Assembly: GCA_900318955.1 (NCBI GenBank)
Contig: ONMJ01000001.1
Coordinates: 22,656 to 86,655, forward strand
Direction of reading: 5' to 3'
Source: an uncultured Bacteroidales bacterium
GTDB taxonomy: Bacteria > Bacteroidota > Bacteroidia > Bacteroidales > UBA932
DNA length: 64,000 bases
Part shown: positions 17,327 through 26,332 of the stretch, in pieces
Layout of the letters: each line of letters begins with the position of its first letter
How positions within the stretch are numbered: position 1 is the first letter of the stretch
Position numbers and translations under genes: made by a program
The notes under the pieces: model-generated
What the model saw: the letters and a program-made list of their open reading frames with translations, nothing else
The model's database searches: none
Told to the model about the DNA's origin: nothing

Positions 17327-18283
17327 ATGATTCAGAAAGCTAGACTTACCTTTTTCGGAACAGGAACATCACAGGGAGTACCGATTATCGGATGCCGTTG
17401 CCCTGTCTGCTCATCAAGAGACTCTAAAAATAAACGCTTCCGCTCTTCGGCACTCGTGGACTATTGCGGGGTACGGATTCTGGTCGATGCAGGGCCTGAC
17501 TTTAGAATGCAGATGCTCTCGCATGGAATATCTCACCTTGATGCAATACTTCTGACCCATAATCATAAAGATCATACCGGAGGGCTTGATGATGTCCGTG
17601 CTCTCAATTATATAGACCGCAAGGCTGTAGACGTCTACTGCGAACCTCTGGTTCTTGAGACTTTAAAGTATGAGTACGGCTATGCCTTTGCTGAGCACAA
17701 GTACCCCGGATCTCCTGAATGGCATATCCATATTATCAGCGAAAAGCCGTTCGGCGTTCCTTCGGGCGAAGGGGGAGGAGAGCTGGTATGGGTTCATGAC
17801 AAAGGTTATTTCCTCCTTCAAAAGGACGGCTCTCTGATTGAAAGCGATGCTTCCCCTAAAGCTGTGGAACCTATTGAAGGTAAGAATGTTGAGGAAATAA
17901 TTGCCATGGCCTCGGAAGGCTTTGCTCCGGTTATTCCAATTCGAGGGCTCCACGGTCAGATGCCGGTTCTCGGTTTCCGTTTCGGGAACATTGCCTATAT
18001 AACCGATATGTCGAAAATTCCGGAGGAAGAATTCAGTAAGCTCCATGGACTTGACCACGTCACCCTGAATACCGTTTCATATAAGCCCCATCATTCCCAT
18101 TTCTCCCTCGACGAAGCCCTCTCCCTCGCTGATAGGATAGGAGCGAAAAATACATGGCTCACCCATCTCAGCCATACTTTCCCTGTCCATGAAGAGTTTG
18201 AAAAAGAACTTTCAGGGCTCTGTCGCGAAAGGGGCATACGTTCAAATGTGCGTCCCGCCTATGACGGACTTGTCATAGAATGA
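17327..18283 (+). CDS. PhnP-like metallo-beta-lactamase-fold phosphodiesterase
   Basis: A 318-residue cytosolic MBL-fold protein. It has FFGTGTSQGVPIIGC at the N-terminus, a structural zinc Cys cluster CRCPVC near residues 24-29, the di-metal motif LTHNHKDHTGGLDDVRAL near residues 75-92, and late histidines in YKPHHSH and LTHLSHTFP. This matches the PhnP/RNase Z-like family of cyclic phosphodiesterases; E. coli PhnP hydrolyses cyclic ribose phosphates. No phosphonate genes are present here, so the substrate is probably another cyclic phosphate and remains open. It is transcribed alone; the 3' end overlaps mtaB by 11 bp tail to tail. Confidence 0.82.
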   Translation: MIQKARLTFFGTGTSQGVPIIGCRCPVCSSRDSKNKRFRSSALVDYCGVRILVDAGPDFRMQMLSHGISHLDAILLTHNHKDHTGGLDDVRALNYIDRKAVDVYCEPLVLETLKYEYGYAFAEHKYPGSPEWHIHIISEKPFGVPSGEGGGELVWVHDKGYFLLQKDGSLIESDASPKAVEPIEGKNVEEIIAMASEGFAPVIPIRGLHGQMPVLGFRFGNIAYITDMSKIPEEEFSKLHGLDHVTLNTVSYKPHHSHFSLDEALSLADRIGAKNTWLTHLSHTFPVHEEFEKELSGLCRERGIRSNVRPAYDGLVIE

Positions 18284-19541
18284 TATCTTCGATCGTATTG
18301 ACTTTAGAGGGGTCGAAAGGAGCTTCGACTCTGATATAGTTGCCAGTGTAGCCGGACATCATTCCGTCCTTCTCTGACGATTCCCAGAGTACCTTTTCGG
18401 GAAGGCCTTTGTTTGCAGCGACAAAGTCGTCATGGAGCTTGGCACAAAGTCCTTCCAGTATCCCAACCCTCTCTGTCTTAATCGAATCCTGCACCTGATC
18501 TGCCATCTTGTCTGCCCTTGTTCCAGGCCTTCTGGAGTATGGGAAAATGTGGATGAATGAGGGTTTGATTCTATCAGCGAGGAAAGAATATGTCTCTCTG
18601 AACAATTCTTCCGTTTCTCCCGGAAGACCGACTATTACATCGATTCCGAAGAATACTTTTGCCTTTCCTGGCATCTCCATTTTCTGCCGTATATAATCTA
18701 TTCTGGAAGAGAACAGGGCGGTATCATAGCGGCGTCCGACCTTTTTCAGGATTGTATCGCTTCCACTCTGAAGGGGAATATGGAAATGAGGCTGGAATTT
18801 GGTGAGAGAGGCAATCCAGTCAATGATTTCTTCTGTGATGAGGTTAGGCTCGATTGAGGAAATCCGATACCGTTCGATCCCTTCGACGTCGTTCAGCGCC
18901 TTTAGGAGGCTGAGAAAAGATTCTCCGGTGCTCCGGCCGAAATCCCCTGTATTGACTCCCGTTAGGACTATCTCTTTAATGCCTTGAGCAGCAATTGCTT
19001 CTGCTTGTTTCACGGCCTCGCAAACAGGAATATTCCGGCTGCGACCCCGAGCAAAGGGAACGGTGCAGTACGCACAGAAGTTATCGCATCCATCCTGTAC
19101 CTTGAGAAATGATCGGGTTCTTTCGCCTGAAGAATAGGCCGGAAGAATTTCTGAGTCAAGAGCTGCATCCGAAGAGGGTACATCACTATCTGACTTACCT
19201 GAAATAATCCGTAGTATTTCAGGAACTACGAGGGATTTTTCTTTGGCTCCAAAAACTGCAGAAACGCCCTCAATTGCAAGTATTTCCTCCTTTTTAAGCT
19301 CTGCATAGCAACCGGTCACCACTATTGCCGCTCCGGGGGCTTTCTTATGGGCGCGGCGGATGAAACCCCGGGACTTCTGCTCGGCATGGGTTGTCACTGC
19401 ACAAGTATTTATAAGATACACGTCAGCGGCTTCGTTCCATGCGACTGCCTCATGTCCGGCAGAGAGAAGAGCTCTCTCGTATGTGGAGGTCTCAGCGTAG
19501 TTGAGCTTGCAGCCAAGGGTTGTGAATGCTATTTTTGCCAT
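18273..19541 (-). CDS. mtaB: tRNA (N6-L-threonylcarbamoyladenosine37-C2)-methylthiotransferase
   Basis: A 422-residue radical-SAM methylthiotransferase of the MtaB branch. The N-terminal UPF0004 domain keeps its three cluster cysteines (Cys11 in GCKLNY, Cys47 in NTCAVT, Cys78 in GCYAEL). The radical-SAM cluster motif DGCDNFCAYCTVPFARG has Cys152, Cys156 and Cys159. A C-terminal TRAM-like region ends the protein. It converts t6A37 to ms2t6A37 in tRNAs reading ANN codons. The substrate base is made by the TsaD pathway, and tsaD is encoded divergently 6.8 kb away. It starts 3 bp after the stop of the RsmI-like gene, so it is last in the lipoprotein-tamB-methylase-mtaB operon. Confidence 0.94.
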   Translation of the reverse strand: MAKIAFTTLGCKLNYAETSTYERALLSAGHEAVAWNEAADVYLINTCAVTTHAEQKSRGFIRRAHKKAPGAAIVVTGCYAELKKEEILAIEGVSAVFGAKEKSLVVPEILRIISGKSDSDVPSSDAALDSEILPAYSSGERTRSFLKVQDGCDNFCAYCTVPFARGRSRNIPVCEAVKQAEAIAAQGIKEIVLTGVNTGDFGRSTGESFLSLLKALNDVEGIERYRISSIEPNLITEEIIDWIASLTKFQPHFHIPLQSGSDTILKKVGRRYDTALFSSRIDYIRQKMEMPGKAKVFFGIDVIVGLPGETEELFRETYSFLADRIKPSFIHIFPYSRRPGTRADKMADQVQDSIKTERVGILEGLCAKLHDDFVAANKGLPEKVLWESSEKDGMMSGYTGNYIRVEAPFDPSKVNTIEDIIL

Positions 19542-19544
19542 AGC

Positions 19545-20252
19545 TTATCCAAGTAAGAGAAATACACATGGACGCTTGCCGATGACAAGATTCTCCTTCT
19601 TCCACTGAGCGACAGAAAGTGTCCTTATATATGCGTCAGGCATTGTAATATTGGCGGCGACGGTAATTCTGGTCCGTCCCTGGCACGAAGAAAGAATGTC
19701 CTTGAATAGGGAATCGTTGCGGTAAGGGGTCTCTATGAAAATCTGAGTCTGGTTCGCCGCAGAAGACCTTTTTTCGATATTCCGAAGAGCGGCTCTCCGC
19801 TCTTCTGTCTTTGCGGGAAGGTATCCGAGGAAGGCAAAGGACTGGCCGTTGAGGCCTGAGGCCATCAGGGCGAGCATCAGAGAGGACGGACCGACAAAAG
19901 GAACGACTTCGATGCCGTGACAATGGCATAGGGCCACCAGCTGTGCTCCCGGATCGGCGACAGCAGGAAGACCGGCTTCGGTTATGAGGCCGACATCCCT
20001 TCCGTCATCAAAGAGGCTAAGGTACGACTCCACCTCGGTGGGAGTGGTGTGCTCGTTAAGCTGATGGAACTCGAGATCCCCGATCTTTCCTTTGAGACCT
20101 GCCTTTGAGAGGTATCTTCTTGCCGTTCTGACTTCTTCGACCACGAAGGTGGAAATGCTCTGCAATGCGTCGAGAACAGGACCTGGAATTACTTCCAAGG
20201 GGTCATTATCCCCAAGCGGGGAGGGTATAAGTAGTAGTCTTCCCTTACTCAT
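19545..20252 (-). CDS. RsmI-like SAM-dependent methyltransferase (tetrapyrrole methylase fold)
   Basis: A 235-residue protein with the fold shared by RsmI and cobalamin-synthesis methylases. Visible blocks are LLLIPSPLGD at the N-terminus, VVEEVRTARRYL, LNEHTTPTE, the SAM-binding LITEAGLPAVADPG near residues 89-102 and VVPFVGPSSLMLALMASGLNG near 116-136, and LGYLPAKTEERRAAL. Classical RsmI has DAGTP where this has EAGLP, and is longer at the C-terminus, so this is probably the Bacteroidetes paralogue rather than true RsmI, whose target is 16S rRNA C1402. The target is therefore uncertain. Its ATG overlaps the tamB stop by 8 bp (ATGAGTAA). Confidence 0.78.
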   Translation of the reverse strand: MSKGRLLLIPSPLGDNDPLEVIPGPVLDALQSISTFVVEEVRTARRYLSKAGLKGKIGDLEFHQLNEHTTPTEVESYLSLFDDGRDVGLITEAGLPAVADPGAQLVALCHCHGIEVVPFVGPSSLMLALMASGLNGQSFAFLGYLPAKTEERRAALRNIEKRSSAANQTQIFIETPYRNDSLFKDILSSCQGRTRITVAANITMPDAYIRTLSVAQWKKENLVIGKRPCVFLLLG

Positions 20253-23200
20253 TTGATGTGATTTTTTCCGGATTCCCTTCGGAGTCCACAGTTATGGTAA
20301 CGCTGCCGCCCTGCCTCACAGGAGAGAGTTCATCCGGATCCCTTCTTCTTCTGAATAGGCTCCTGAAAAAGTCTCCGAAGGTGTTGAATTCCCTCTGGAT
20401 ACTCACGCCGACTCCGTTTCGCTGGCTATTGTCGAGATAACTTGTATACTGGTCTGCGGAGTGAGAGAAAGCTTTTAGGCGGAATGTGCCGTTTTTGTCG
20501 ACCTTATACTCGACGTCGACATCGCCGACTACTTCTTCTGTTGTCACTCCGGACATGGTCCTGCGATTGCCGATATTTCCATTGACGACGATTCTGTTGT
20601 TGAGAAGCTGTGTTGACAAAGCCACGTCGAAAATACTCGTCCCTCTTCCGGTTTCCTGGTAGTTGAGACCAAGGTCAAGAGGTATATTGAGCATCTCGAA
20701 AATATTATTCAACTGCCCCGCCATGATACTGCTGACGTTGCTGTAAAGCATTTCAGAAGAATTGTTTACGATGCCGGATTCCTCTGTAGGGAGGAAGGAT
20801 CCTGAGAGCAGCAGATACAGGAACTGCTTCTGGATCTTGTCATCCGTATTGAGGGCGCTCTCGACCATTGACTGGGTTGTCGGGTCGAGATCCGGGATGT
20901 CGATAGAGAACTTGATTTCCGGATTTCTCAGCTTGTCAGTGATCTTGATTCCGCAGTTGACCGTGCGCCTTGTTGCGACTGCCGTTGAATCAGAAATCAG
21001 GTTGGCAAGAGATGTTTTTGTGGTATAGAGGCCGTCGATATTGAGGTCGGAATCCATAATATCGCCATTGAACCTGATTGAACTTCCGTCCTGGAGGCTG
21101 AAGTCCTTTGTCACAAGGCCGAGGGCGGAGACTTTGAAATTACCGGAAGAGAGGGCGTAATCACCGTTGATGGTAAATGTATTGTCCGGTATAACGGTCT
21201 CTATCTCTATGAGGCCGCTTCCCTGGCCGGAAAGGACATTTCCGGAGGAATTGCCGATCTCGACAAAAGCGGTCACATCCGGCGTTGCCCTTACTCTCAG
21301 ATTGACCCCGAATCGGGAGGCCTTCTTTTTCTGCTCGGTAATGCGGTTCATCATAGCTTCATAAGGGTCTATGATGATTTCTTTTGCGGGCTCGTAGAAG
21401 GTGAGGATATCGGCGGACTTATTGGTTATACCACCTCCAAGAGGGATATGGAGCTCTCCGTCTCCTGCCGTTGTGCCGTCTACCGTGAGCACGATATTGT
21501 CGAAAGGCCCCTTTATCTTTACCGATCCATTTGCGAATATATTACCGTAGAATGTGTCATTGTCGGCGGCAGAGAGGTCAATGGCATGCATATTCCTCAT
21601 TCCGCCGATATTGATATTGAGGCTGGGATCTTTGAAATCTTTGAAGAAGATGCCACCGCTGAGGGTTGCCTTTCCTTTCAGCCCGTCTGTCACATTGTCA
21701 TTCAGGAACAAGAGCCCTTCTGAATCGAGAGAGACCGGACCGTCGACGATGTAAGCGACATTGGTAAACCCGACTCTCAAAAGCCCCTGGTTGATTCTCA
21801 GACTGTCGCTGGTAATAATTGGTTTGTCCGTCTTTCCTTTTATGTCGATGGTCCCGTCGAGCCTTCCTCCGAATTCCGAGAATATTGTATTCAGGGCAGG
21901 AGCGGCATATGCCAGATTGAGGTCATCCAGGCTCGCATGAATCCCTATTTCCTTTGTAGAAGGAGTCAAGAATCCGTTAACGTCAAGATTGCTTGTTCCC
22001 CCGAGTTCATTTCTGAGGACAAGTTTGAAACTCTTTGATTCTTCATCCCAGATACTGCCCATGCGGAGCAGTCCCATCGGAGCGCCACCGACATAGGTGG
22101 AGTCGCAAACAATCCCGAGAAGAATACCCGGGGTCGGCTTTGACGGAGAAGTGATTCTGGCTCTTCCGGTTGCCCTTCCCTTGAGGTCGAAATCAATGGG
22201 AATAAGATTGTTGATCATGGAGATGTCGAATTTCTCCATTCTTATTGAAAGGGTATCTTTATCGCTTCCCGAGAGTCCTCCGTCGATGCTGATGGTCTGA
22301 TCCTCGCACGATGCTTTGAGAGTGGATACATTAATGCTTCCTTCCTTTCCGATTATATCACTGGAAGAAAGATTCCATATCTTGCCATTGTAATTGAATG
22401 AGGAGGGGAGTGCCCGTCCGGTCAAGGATACGACGTCTTTGTCATCTCTGGAGAAACGTCCGCCGAGGTTGATGTTGCCGCTTACCTTCTCTCCATTGTC
22501 GAAGGTGAAGGTGGCCCCGACATTGTCGTCATTGACTGCCACGCTTCCGTTCCCGTTTTTGAGCGAGAATCCGCCGATGGCGACTTCGGAAGAATTAAAT
22601 GTGCCGGTAAGTCCTCCTCTTTCATCATTTCCGAGTGAAAGGCTCAGGTCTTTTATATATTTGTCGTTGAAGGCGAGACGCTGTGAAACCAGATTCCCAT
22701 CTATCTTTCCGGCTTCATCGACATTGAATCTAAGGTTGGTATTATTGGCTATGTAGAGCCCAGGGACCATGAAAGAGAGCAGATTTCTCGAATCATGCAT
22801 CTTGAATGCAATCTCATACGGAGTCCCGTCCCAAGTCGGATCCGGGTTCTTTACAATAGAAGGAAGCTCCCTGTCCACAATGAGTTTACGGAGATCCTTT
22901 GCAATTGCCGTCACCGGTTTAGTACTTACATACGATCCGTCGGCGAAGCTCGAATTGAACCTTACCCTGTTGATATTGTCGTTGGCATGAGACTGGATTG
23001 AGATGTTCCCGATATTCCTTCTTCCTTCGCTGTTTTCAAGGATGAAATCAGAGATGACGATATCTCCGAGAATATCTTCCTTGTTGGCATACATGAAGTT
23101 GGCATTGGCCTCGAGGGAGACCTTTGATTTGCCCCTTTTGTCGATTCCGATGGCATTGAGGTCGGCATATCCTACGTTGGCATAGAATTGATATGCAGCA

Positions 23201-24834
23201 TTCTCTGTCGTCGGGGAGAGGTTGAAAAGTCCCTCCAGTACGAACTTGAGATTGGGGTCGGTACAGACTATGCGCCCATCGAACTCGTTCCCCGAATAGG
23301 TGCCTTCTGCAACAATATCAGAATAATTATATCCAAGAGCGTTGAGACGTGAGATGTTGAGTTTTTTGATGTCTACTTTCGGCCTCTTGCCGGCGAGGGT
23401 TGCTCCGAGAGAGCTCTCAAGTGTAAGTCCGCCGATCTTGTCATTCCCGATGAGCCGGCCTATATCCAGCCTGTCTGTGGAGATGTCACCATTGATTGTA
23501 GTCGGTTTGGAATTGTCTGTCAGGTTCTTTACCTCTGCATTCAAAGACGCGGAACCGCTGCCGTAGGAGTTGAGATTACCTGTCACCGCGAGGTTGTTGA
23601 GAGGCCCTTTCCCTGTCCCGGAGAAAGTGAAGGTCTCTCCTTTTGCCAGTTTTCCAAGGTCTATTTTCTTCCCTTGGGTGAAACCTTCGAGAAGGGAGGA
23701 AACACCTGAAGAAGTGAATGTTAAGTTATTGACAAGCACATCGGCGCTAAGCCTGCTGACATCAGGCAATCCCTTCAGGGAACCGGAGATGTTGCCGCTG
23801 ATTTTGCTTCCCTCTTCCTGGAAGGTAAGGGAAGGGATTCTGAAATTGCTCACGTATCCTCCTATCTCGCCCTTAAGCATAGTGCGGAAACTTTTTCCGG
23901 TCAAAGCAGGAACGAAGTAGGCAAGTGTTCTGGAATCGAGGATTGTAGGGCTGATTACCTTACCGCCAAGTTTTACCTCTTCGAGAAAATTACTGAAGGC
24001 TTCGACTCCGTCATAATCCATTGTAAACTCTTCGGCATGGATATCGGAGTTTTTGTCCTTGATCCGGAGTGAGGTAATGGTGGTATTGCCTTTTCCGACA
24101 TGTGTTTTCCCGGAAACTGTAGCTGCAAAGGAGCTCTTTTCCTTGATCTTCAACTCATCAACTGTTCCCGAAGTGATGCCGTCCCGAAGGCGTATATTCC
24201 TTGCCTTGAGGTCTGCAACGAGGTCCAGGTCATCCCAGTCGATTGAGGTAGGAGGGATGATATTGCCTTCTGCGAGATTATCTCTCCGGTTGACATAGTT
24301 GACCATCCTGTATCTGGCGTTTTTGACCTCAGCCTTATTGATGTCGAAAATGTCTCCGACAATGGGCTTGGAATCATTATCATCCTTGATGCGGAAAATT
24401 CTCTCAAGGTTGGTGGTTACATTATTTTTCGCAGTATCGCTCGGCTCGATAGTGAGATTGAATTCGAGGTCGGAGGCTTTCAGGTGCTTAATATGGACCC
24501 CGGTCTTGTCAAAAAGGCCTTTCAGGGAGAGGGTTGCGCTGAGAGAGCCGGCTTTAAGGAGGGTATCCACCACGGGCAGGCCTCCGGTCCCTGCAGTATC
24601 TTTATAAGGAGCTGAGTCGGTGACGGTTACCCCATCGATGTGGATAGCATTGAAAGGAAGGATTTTTATGCTTTCGAATTCTATCTTGCCATCGATCTTG
24701 TTCTCGAAAGAAGCAACGATTCTCTTTCCGAGAGCCGTCTGGACTTTAGGGGACTGAAAGGCAACAAGAATCCCTAGCAGTAACAAAAGTACTACTCCAA
24801 TCAAGATGCCAACTATTCTCAGCCCCTTTTTCAT
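20245..24834 (-). CDS. tamB: TamB-like translocation/assembly protein (AsmA superfamily)
   Basis: A 1529-residue protein with an N-terminal signal anchor (GLRIVGILIGVVLLLLLGILVAF), then a long run of repeating beta-strand units of the AsmA/TamB groove type, and a C-terminal DUF490/TamB domain (about 1150-1490, with FTINGDYALSSGNFKVSAL and the conserved LLSGSFLPT and VSSIMAGQLNN blocks). TamB-type proteins span the periplasm and are thought to move phospholipids to, or help assemble proteins in, the outer membrane. The usual partner TamA (Omp85) is not next to it. Length is at the large end for Bacteroidetes TamB. It starts 5 bp after the stop of the BACON lipoprotein gene and overlaps the RsmI-like gene. 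Confidence 0.92.
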   Translation of the reverse strand: MKKGLRIVGILIGVVLLLLLGILVAFQSPKVQTALGKRIVASFENKIDGKIEFESIKILPFNAIHIDGVTVTDSAPYKDTAGTGGLPVVDTLLKAGSLSATLSLKGLFDKTGVHIKHLKASDLEFNLTIEPSDTAKNNVTTNLERIFRIKDDNDSKPIVGDIFDINKAEVKNARYRMVNYVNRRDNLAEGNIIPPTSIDWDDLDLVADLKARNIRLRDGITSGTVDELKIKEKSSFAATVSGKTHVGKGNTTITSLRIKDKNSDIHAEEFTMDYDGVEAFSNFLEEVKLGGKVISPTILDSRTLAYFVPALTGKSFRTMLKGEIGGYVSNFRIPSLTFQEEGSKISGNISGSLKGLPDVSRLSADVLVNNLTFTSSGVSSLLEGFTQGKKIDLGKLAKGETFTFSGTGKGPLNNLAVTGNLNSYGSGSASLNAEVKNLTDNSKPTTINGDISTDRLDIGRLIGNDKIGGLTLESSLGATLAGKRPKVDIKKLNISRLNALGYNYSDIVAEGTYSGNEFDGRIVCTDPNLKFVLEGLFNLSPTTENAAYQFYANVGYADLNAIGIDKRGKSKVSLEANANFMYANKEDILGDIVISDFILENSEGRRNIGNISIQSHANDNINRVRFNSSFADGSYVSTKPVTAIAKDLRKLIVDRELPSIVKNPDPTWDGTPYEIAFKMHDSRNLLSFMVPGLYIANNTNLRFNVDEAGKIDGNLVSQRLAFNDKYIKDLSLSLGNDERGGLTGTFNSSEVAIGGFSLKNGNGSVAVNDDNVGATFTFDNGEKVSGNINLGGRFSRDDKDVVSLTGRALPSSFNYNGKIWNLSSSDIIGKEGSINVSTLKASCEDQTISIDGGLSGSDKDTLSIRMEKFDISMINNLIPIDFDLKGRATGRARITSPSKPTPGILLGIVCDSTYVGGAPMGLLRMGSIWDEESKSFKLVLRNELGGTSNLDVNGFLTPSTKEIGIHASLDDLNLAYAAPALNTIFSEFGGRLDGTIDIKGKTDKPIITSDSLRINQGLLRVGFTNVAYIVDGPVSLDSEGLLFLNDNVTDGLKGKATLSGGIFFKDFKDPSLNINIGGMRNMHAIDLSAADNDTFYGNIFANGSVKIKGPFDNIVLTVDGTTAGDGELHIPLGGGITNKSADILTFYEPAKEIIIDPYEAMMNRITEQKKKASRFGVNLRVRATPDVTAFVEIGNSSGNVLSGQGSGLIEIETVIPDNTFTINGDYALSSGNFKVSALGLVTKDFSLQDGSSIRFNGDIMDSDLNIDGLYTTKTSLANLISDSTAVATRRTVNCGIKITDKLRNPEIKFSIDIPDLDPTTQSMVESALNTDDKIQKQFLYLLLSGSFLPTEESGIVNNSSEMLYSNVSSIMAGQLNNIFEMLNIPLDLGLNYQETGRGTSIFDVALSTQLLNNRIVVNGNIGNRRTMSGVTTEEVVGDVDVEYKVDKNGTFRLKAFSHSADQYTSYLDNSQRNGVGVSIQREFNTFGDFFRSLFRRRRDPDELSPVRQGGSVTITVDSEGNPEKITSNE

Positions 24835-24839
24835 CCGTT

Positions 24840-26246
24840 TTATTTGACGGCCTTTTTAGCGTATCTGAAAATCGTGCCACGCCTCTCATCTTTCGAATTC
24901 TTCGAGGCGAATCCTATATAGAGATAGTCCCCATGGACCTTGACTCCCTCCGGCTCCATGTAGCCGATATCTGTAATACCTGCGGCATTAAGGGCGCTGA
25001 GGTCATCGAGAGCCTTTATCGGGGTGAGCGGAAGGATTGTGCCTCCATTGATGTCTCTTATCTGAAGCCATGCTGGCGAGGGGGATCCGTCGGCATGACC
25101 ATTGCCCTGCATCTGGTATACAAGGCCTCCCTTTATGTCAAATCCCTGCCAGGAGATGGTTTCACCGTTGGAGTATTTCCCTCTCGGAATGACGAACTTG
25201 CCGATAGGTTTCACCTTGGTGCAATCCCTTGCCTTAATTACATGTGCTTTAGTTACTTCCGTGGCGTCAGGAGCCTTTGCTTCTCCTCCGTAAGTCACTT
25301 CCGGGAGGGTAATGTCCTCAATCGGAAGAGCCCTTAGCTCGCTGAGACGGTATGTATAGCAGTTACCGGTCGAGATACCGAGGTATGTGAGCATGTCCCC
25401 TTCAATGTCTACTGCGACAGAGATGTTCTTCTCTCCGAAATAGTAGTTTTCCGGAGCCTCCCAAGAAGTAATCGTGCTACCTGAGGAGTATGGAATTCTG
25501 GAGACTACAGTACTGCCCCAATAGTCTCCCGAAGCGTTTTTGCTTGAGAAATTATCAACCCAGATATATGCTTTCCCTTTATCTTTCTCGAGAGTGAAAT
25601 TCGAGACATGACCGAAATAATTGACAGTCATGCATGGAGGCTGGGTATCGCTTCCCGGAGTTCCCGCAGAGATATAAGCCCTGAACTTATTGTTCAGCTG
25701 GGAATAATAGATAGTATTTGTTTCAAAATCGATATCAAAACTCTGCATGACTGCGCTCATTGTGCGAAGCCTGCCGGTGCTGAAATGCATCTTCTCCGAG
25801 AAATGGTCGGTGATGTATGGATCATGTTCGGGCTCTGGTTCAGGACTAGGCCCTGGTTCAGGTCCCGGCTCGGGCTCAACGTGGTCGACAATCGGACCTT
25901 TGGATTGAGTTACAGTCATTTCCCTTGATTCGCCTCCGCATGAGAAGGTGACAACCGCTGTTCTGTCATGAAGATAATCTTTGTTCTCGGTAGCTGTAAT
26001 AGTCACTTTATGAGAACCGGCAGGACCGCTCTTTGGGTCAATAATAAGCCAGTCCTCTTGACAAATGACATTCCAATCGGACAAGGCTGTTATCCAAAAT
26101 CTGCCGACAAGAGTCTCCTGATAATCAATTTTCTTGTCTTCCAAAAAGATAGAGGAAAAACCGCCCTGATTATTCGGCTTTTCTTCCTTGCATGAGAAGG
26201 CAGTCAACAACAAGAGAGGTATTAAGACTGAAAGTATTTTTCTCAT
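24840..26246 (-). CDS. BACON-domain lipoprotein with C-terminal beta-rich domain
   Basis: A 468-residue lipoprotein (MRKILSVLIP, lipobox LTAFSC, Cys19). A BACON domain occupies about residues 28-115 (FWITALSDWNVICQEDWLIIDP through MTVTQSKG), followed by a Pro/Glu/Gly linker (EPEPGPEPGPSPEPEPE) and a large beta-rich C-terminal domain with several repeats of the kind MTVNYFGHVSNFTLE and DIEGDMLTYLGIS, suggestive of a beta-propeller. I see a weak likeness to helveticin-J-type proteins but would not assign it. BACON domains are found in carbohydrate- or mucin-associated Bacteroidetes proteins. An upstream TTG at 26267 lies at the expected transcription start and is rejected. It heads the operon with tamB, 5 bp upstream. 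Function unknown. Confidence 0.78.
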   Translation of the reverse strand: MRKILSVLIPLLLLTAFSCKEEKPNNQGGFSSIFLEDKKIDYQETLVGRFWITALSDWNVICQEDWLIIDPKSGPAGSHKVTITATENKDYLHDRTAVVTFSCGGESREMTVTQSKGPIVDHVEPEPGPEPGPSPEPEPEHDPYITDHFSEKMHFSTGRLRTMSAVMQSFDIDFETNTIYYSQLNNKFRAYISAGTPGSDTQPPCMTVNYFGHVSNFTLEKDKGKAYIWVDNFSSKNASGDYWGSTVVSRIPYSSGSTITSWEAPENYYFGEKNISVAVDIEGDMLTYLGISTGNCYTYRLSELRALPIEDITLPEVTYGGEAKAPDATEVTKAHVIKARDCTKVKPIGKFVIPRGKYSNGETISWQGFDIKGGLVYQMQGNGHADGSPSPAWLQIRDINGGTILPLTPIKALDDLSALNAAGITDIGYMEPEGVKVHGDYLYIGFASKNSKDERRGTIFRYAKKAVK

Positions 26247-26271
26247 TATCAGTGTACTTTTATTCAAACTA

Positions 26272-26279
26272 CAAATATA
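26272..26279 (-). promoter_or_regulatory. Bacteroidetes -7 promoter element for the lipoprotein-tamB-mtaB operon
   Basis: The minus strand reads TATATTTG, 25 nt before the ATG at 26246. It is divergent from the tsaD -7 element 21 bp away. Confidence 0.6.
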
Positions 26280-26300
26280 GAAAAAATGCGGTTAAATTCG

Positions 26301-26308
26301 TATATTTG
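26301..26308 (+). promoter_or_regulatory. Bacteroidetes -7 promoter element for tsaD
   Basis: TATATTTG matches TAnnTTTG, 24 nt before the ATG at 26333. Confidence 0.6.
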
Positions 26309-26332
26309 CACCCTCGATTGAAGTATAAAAAT

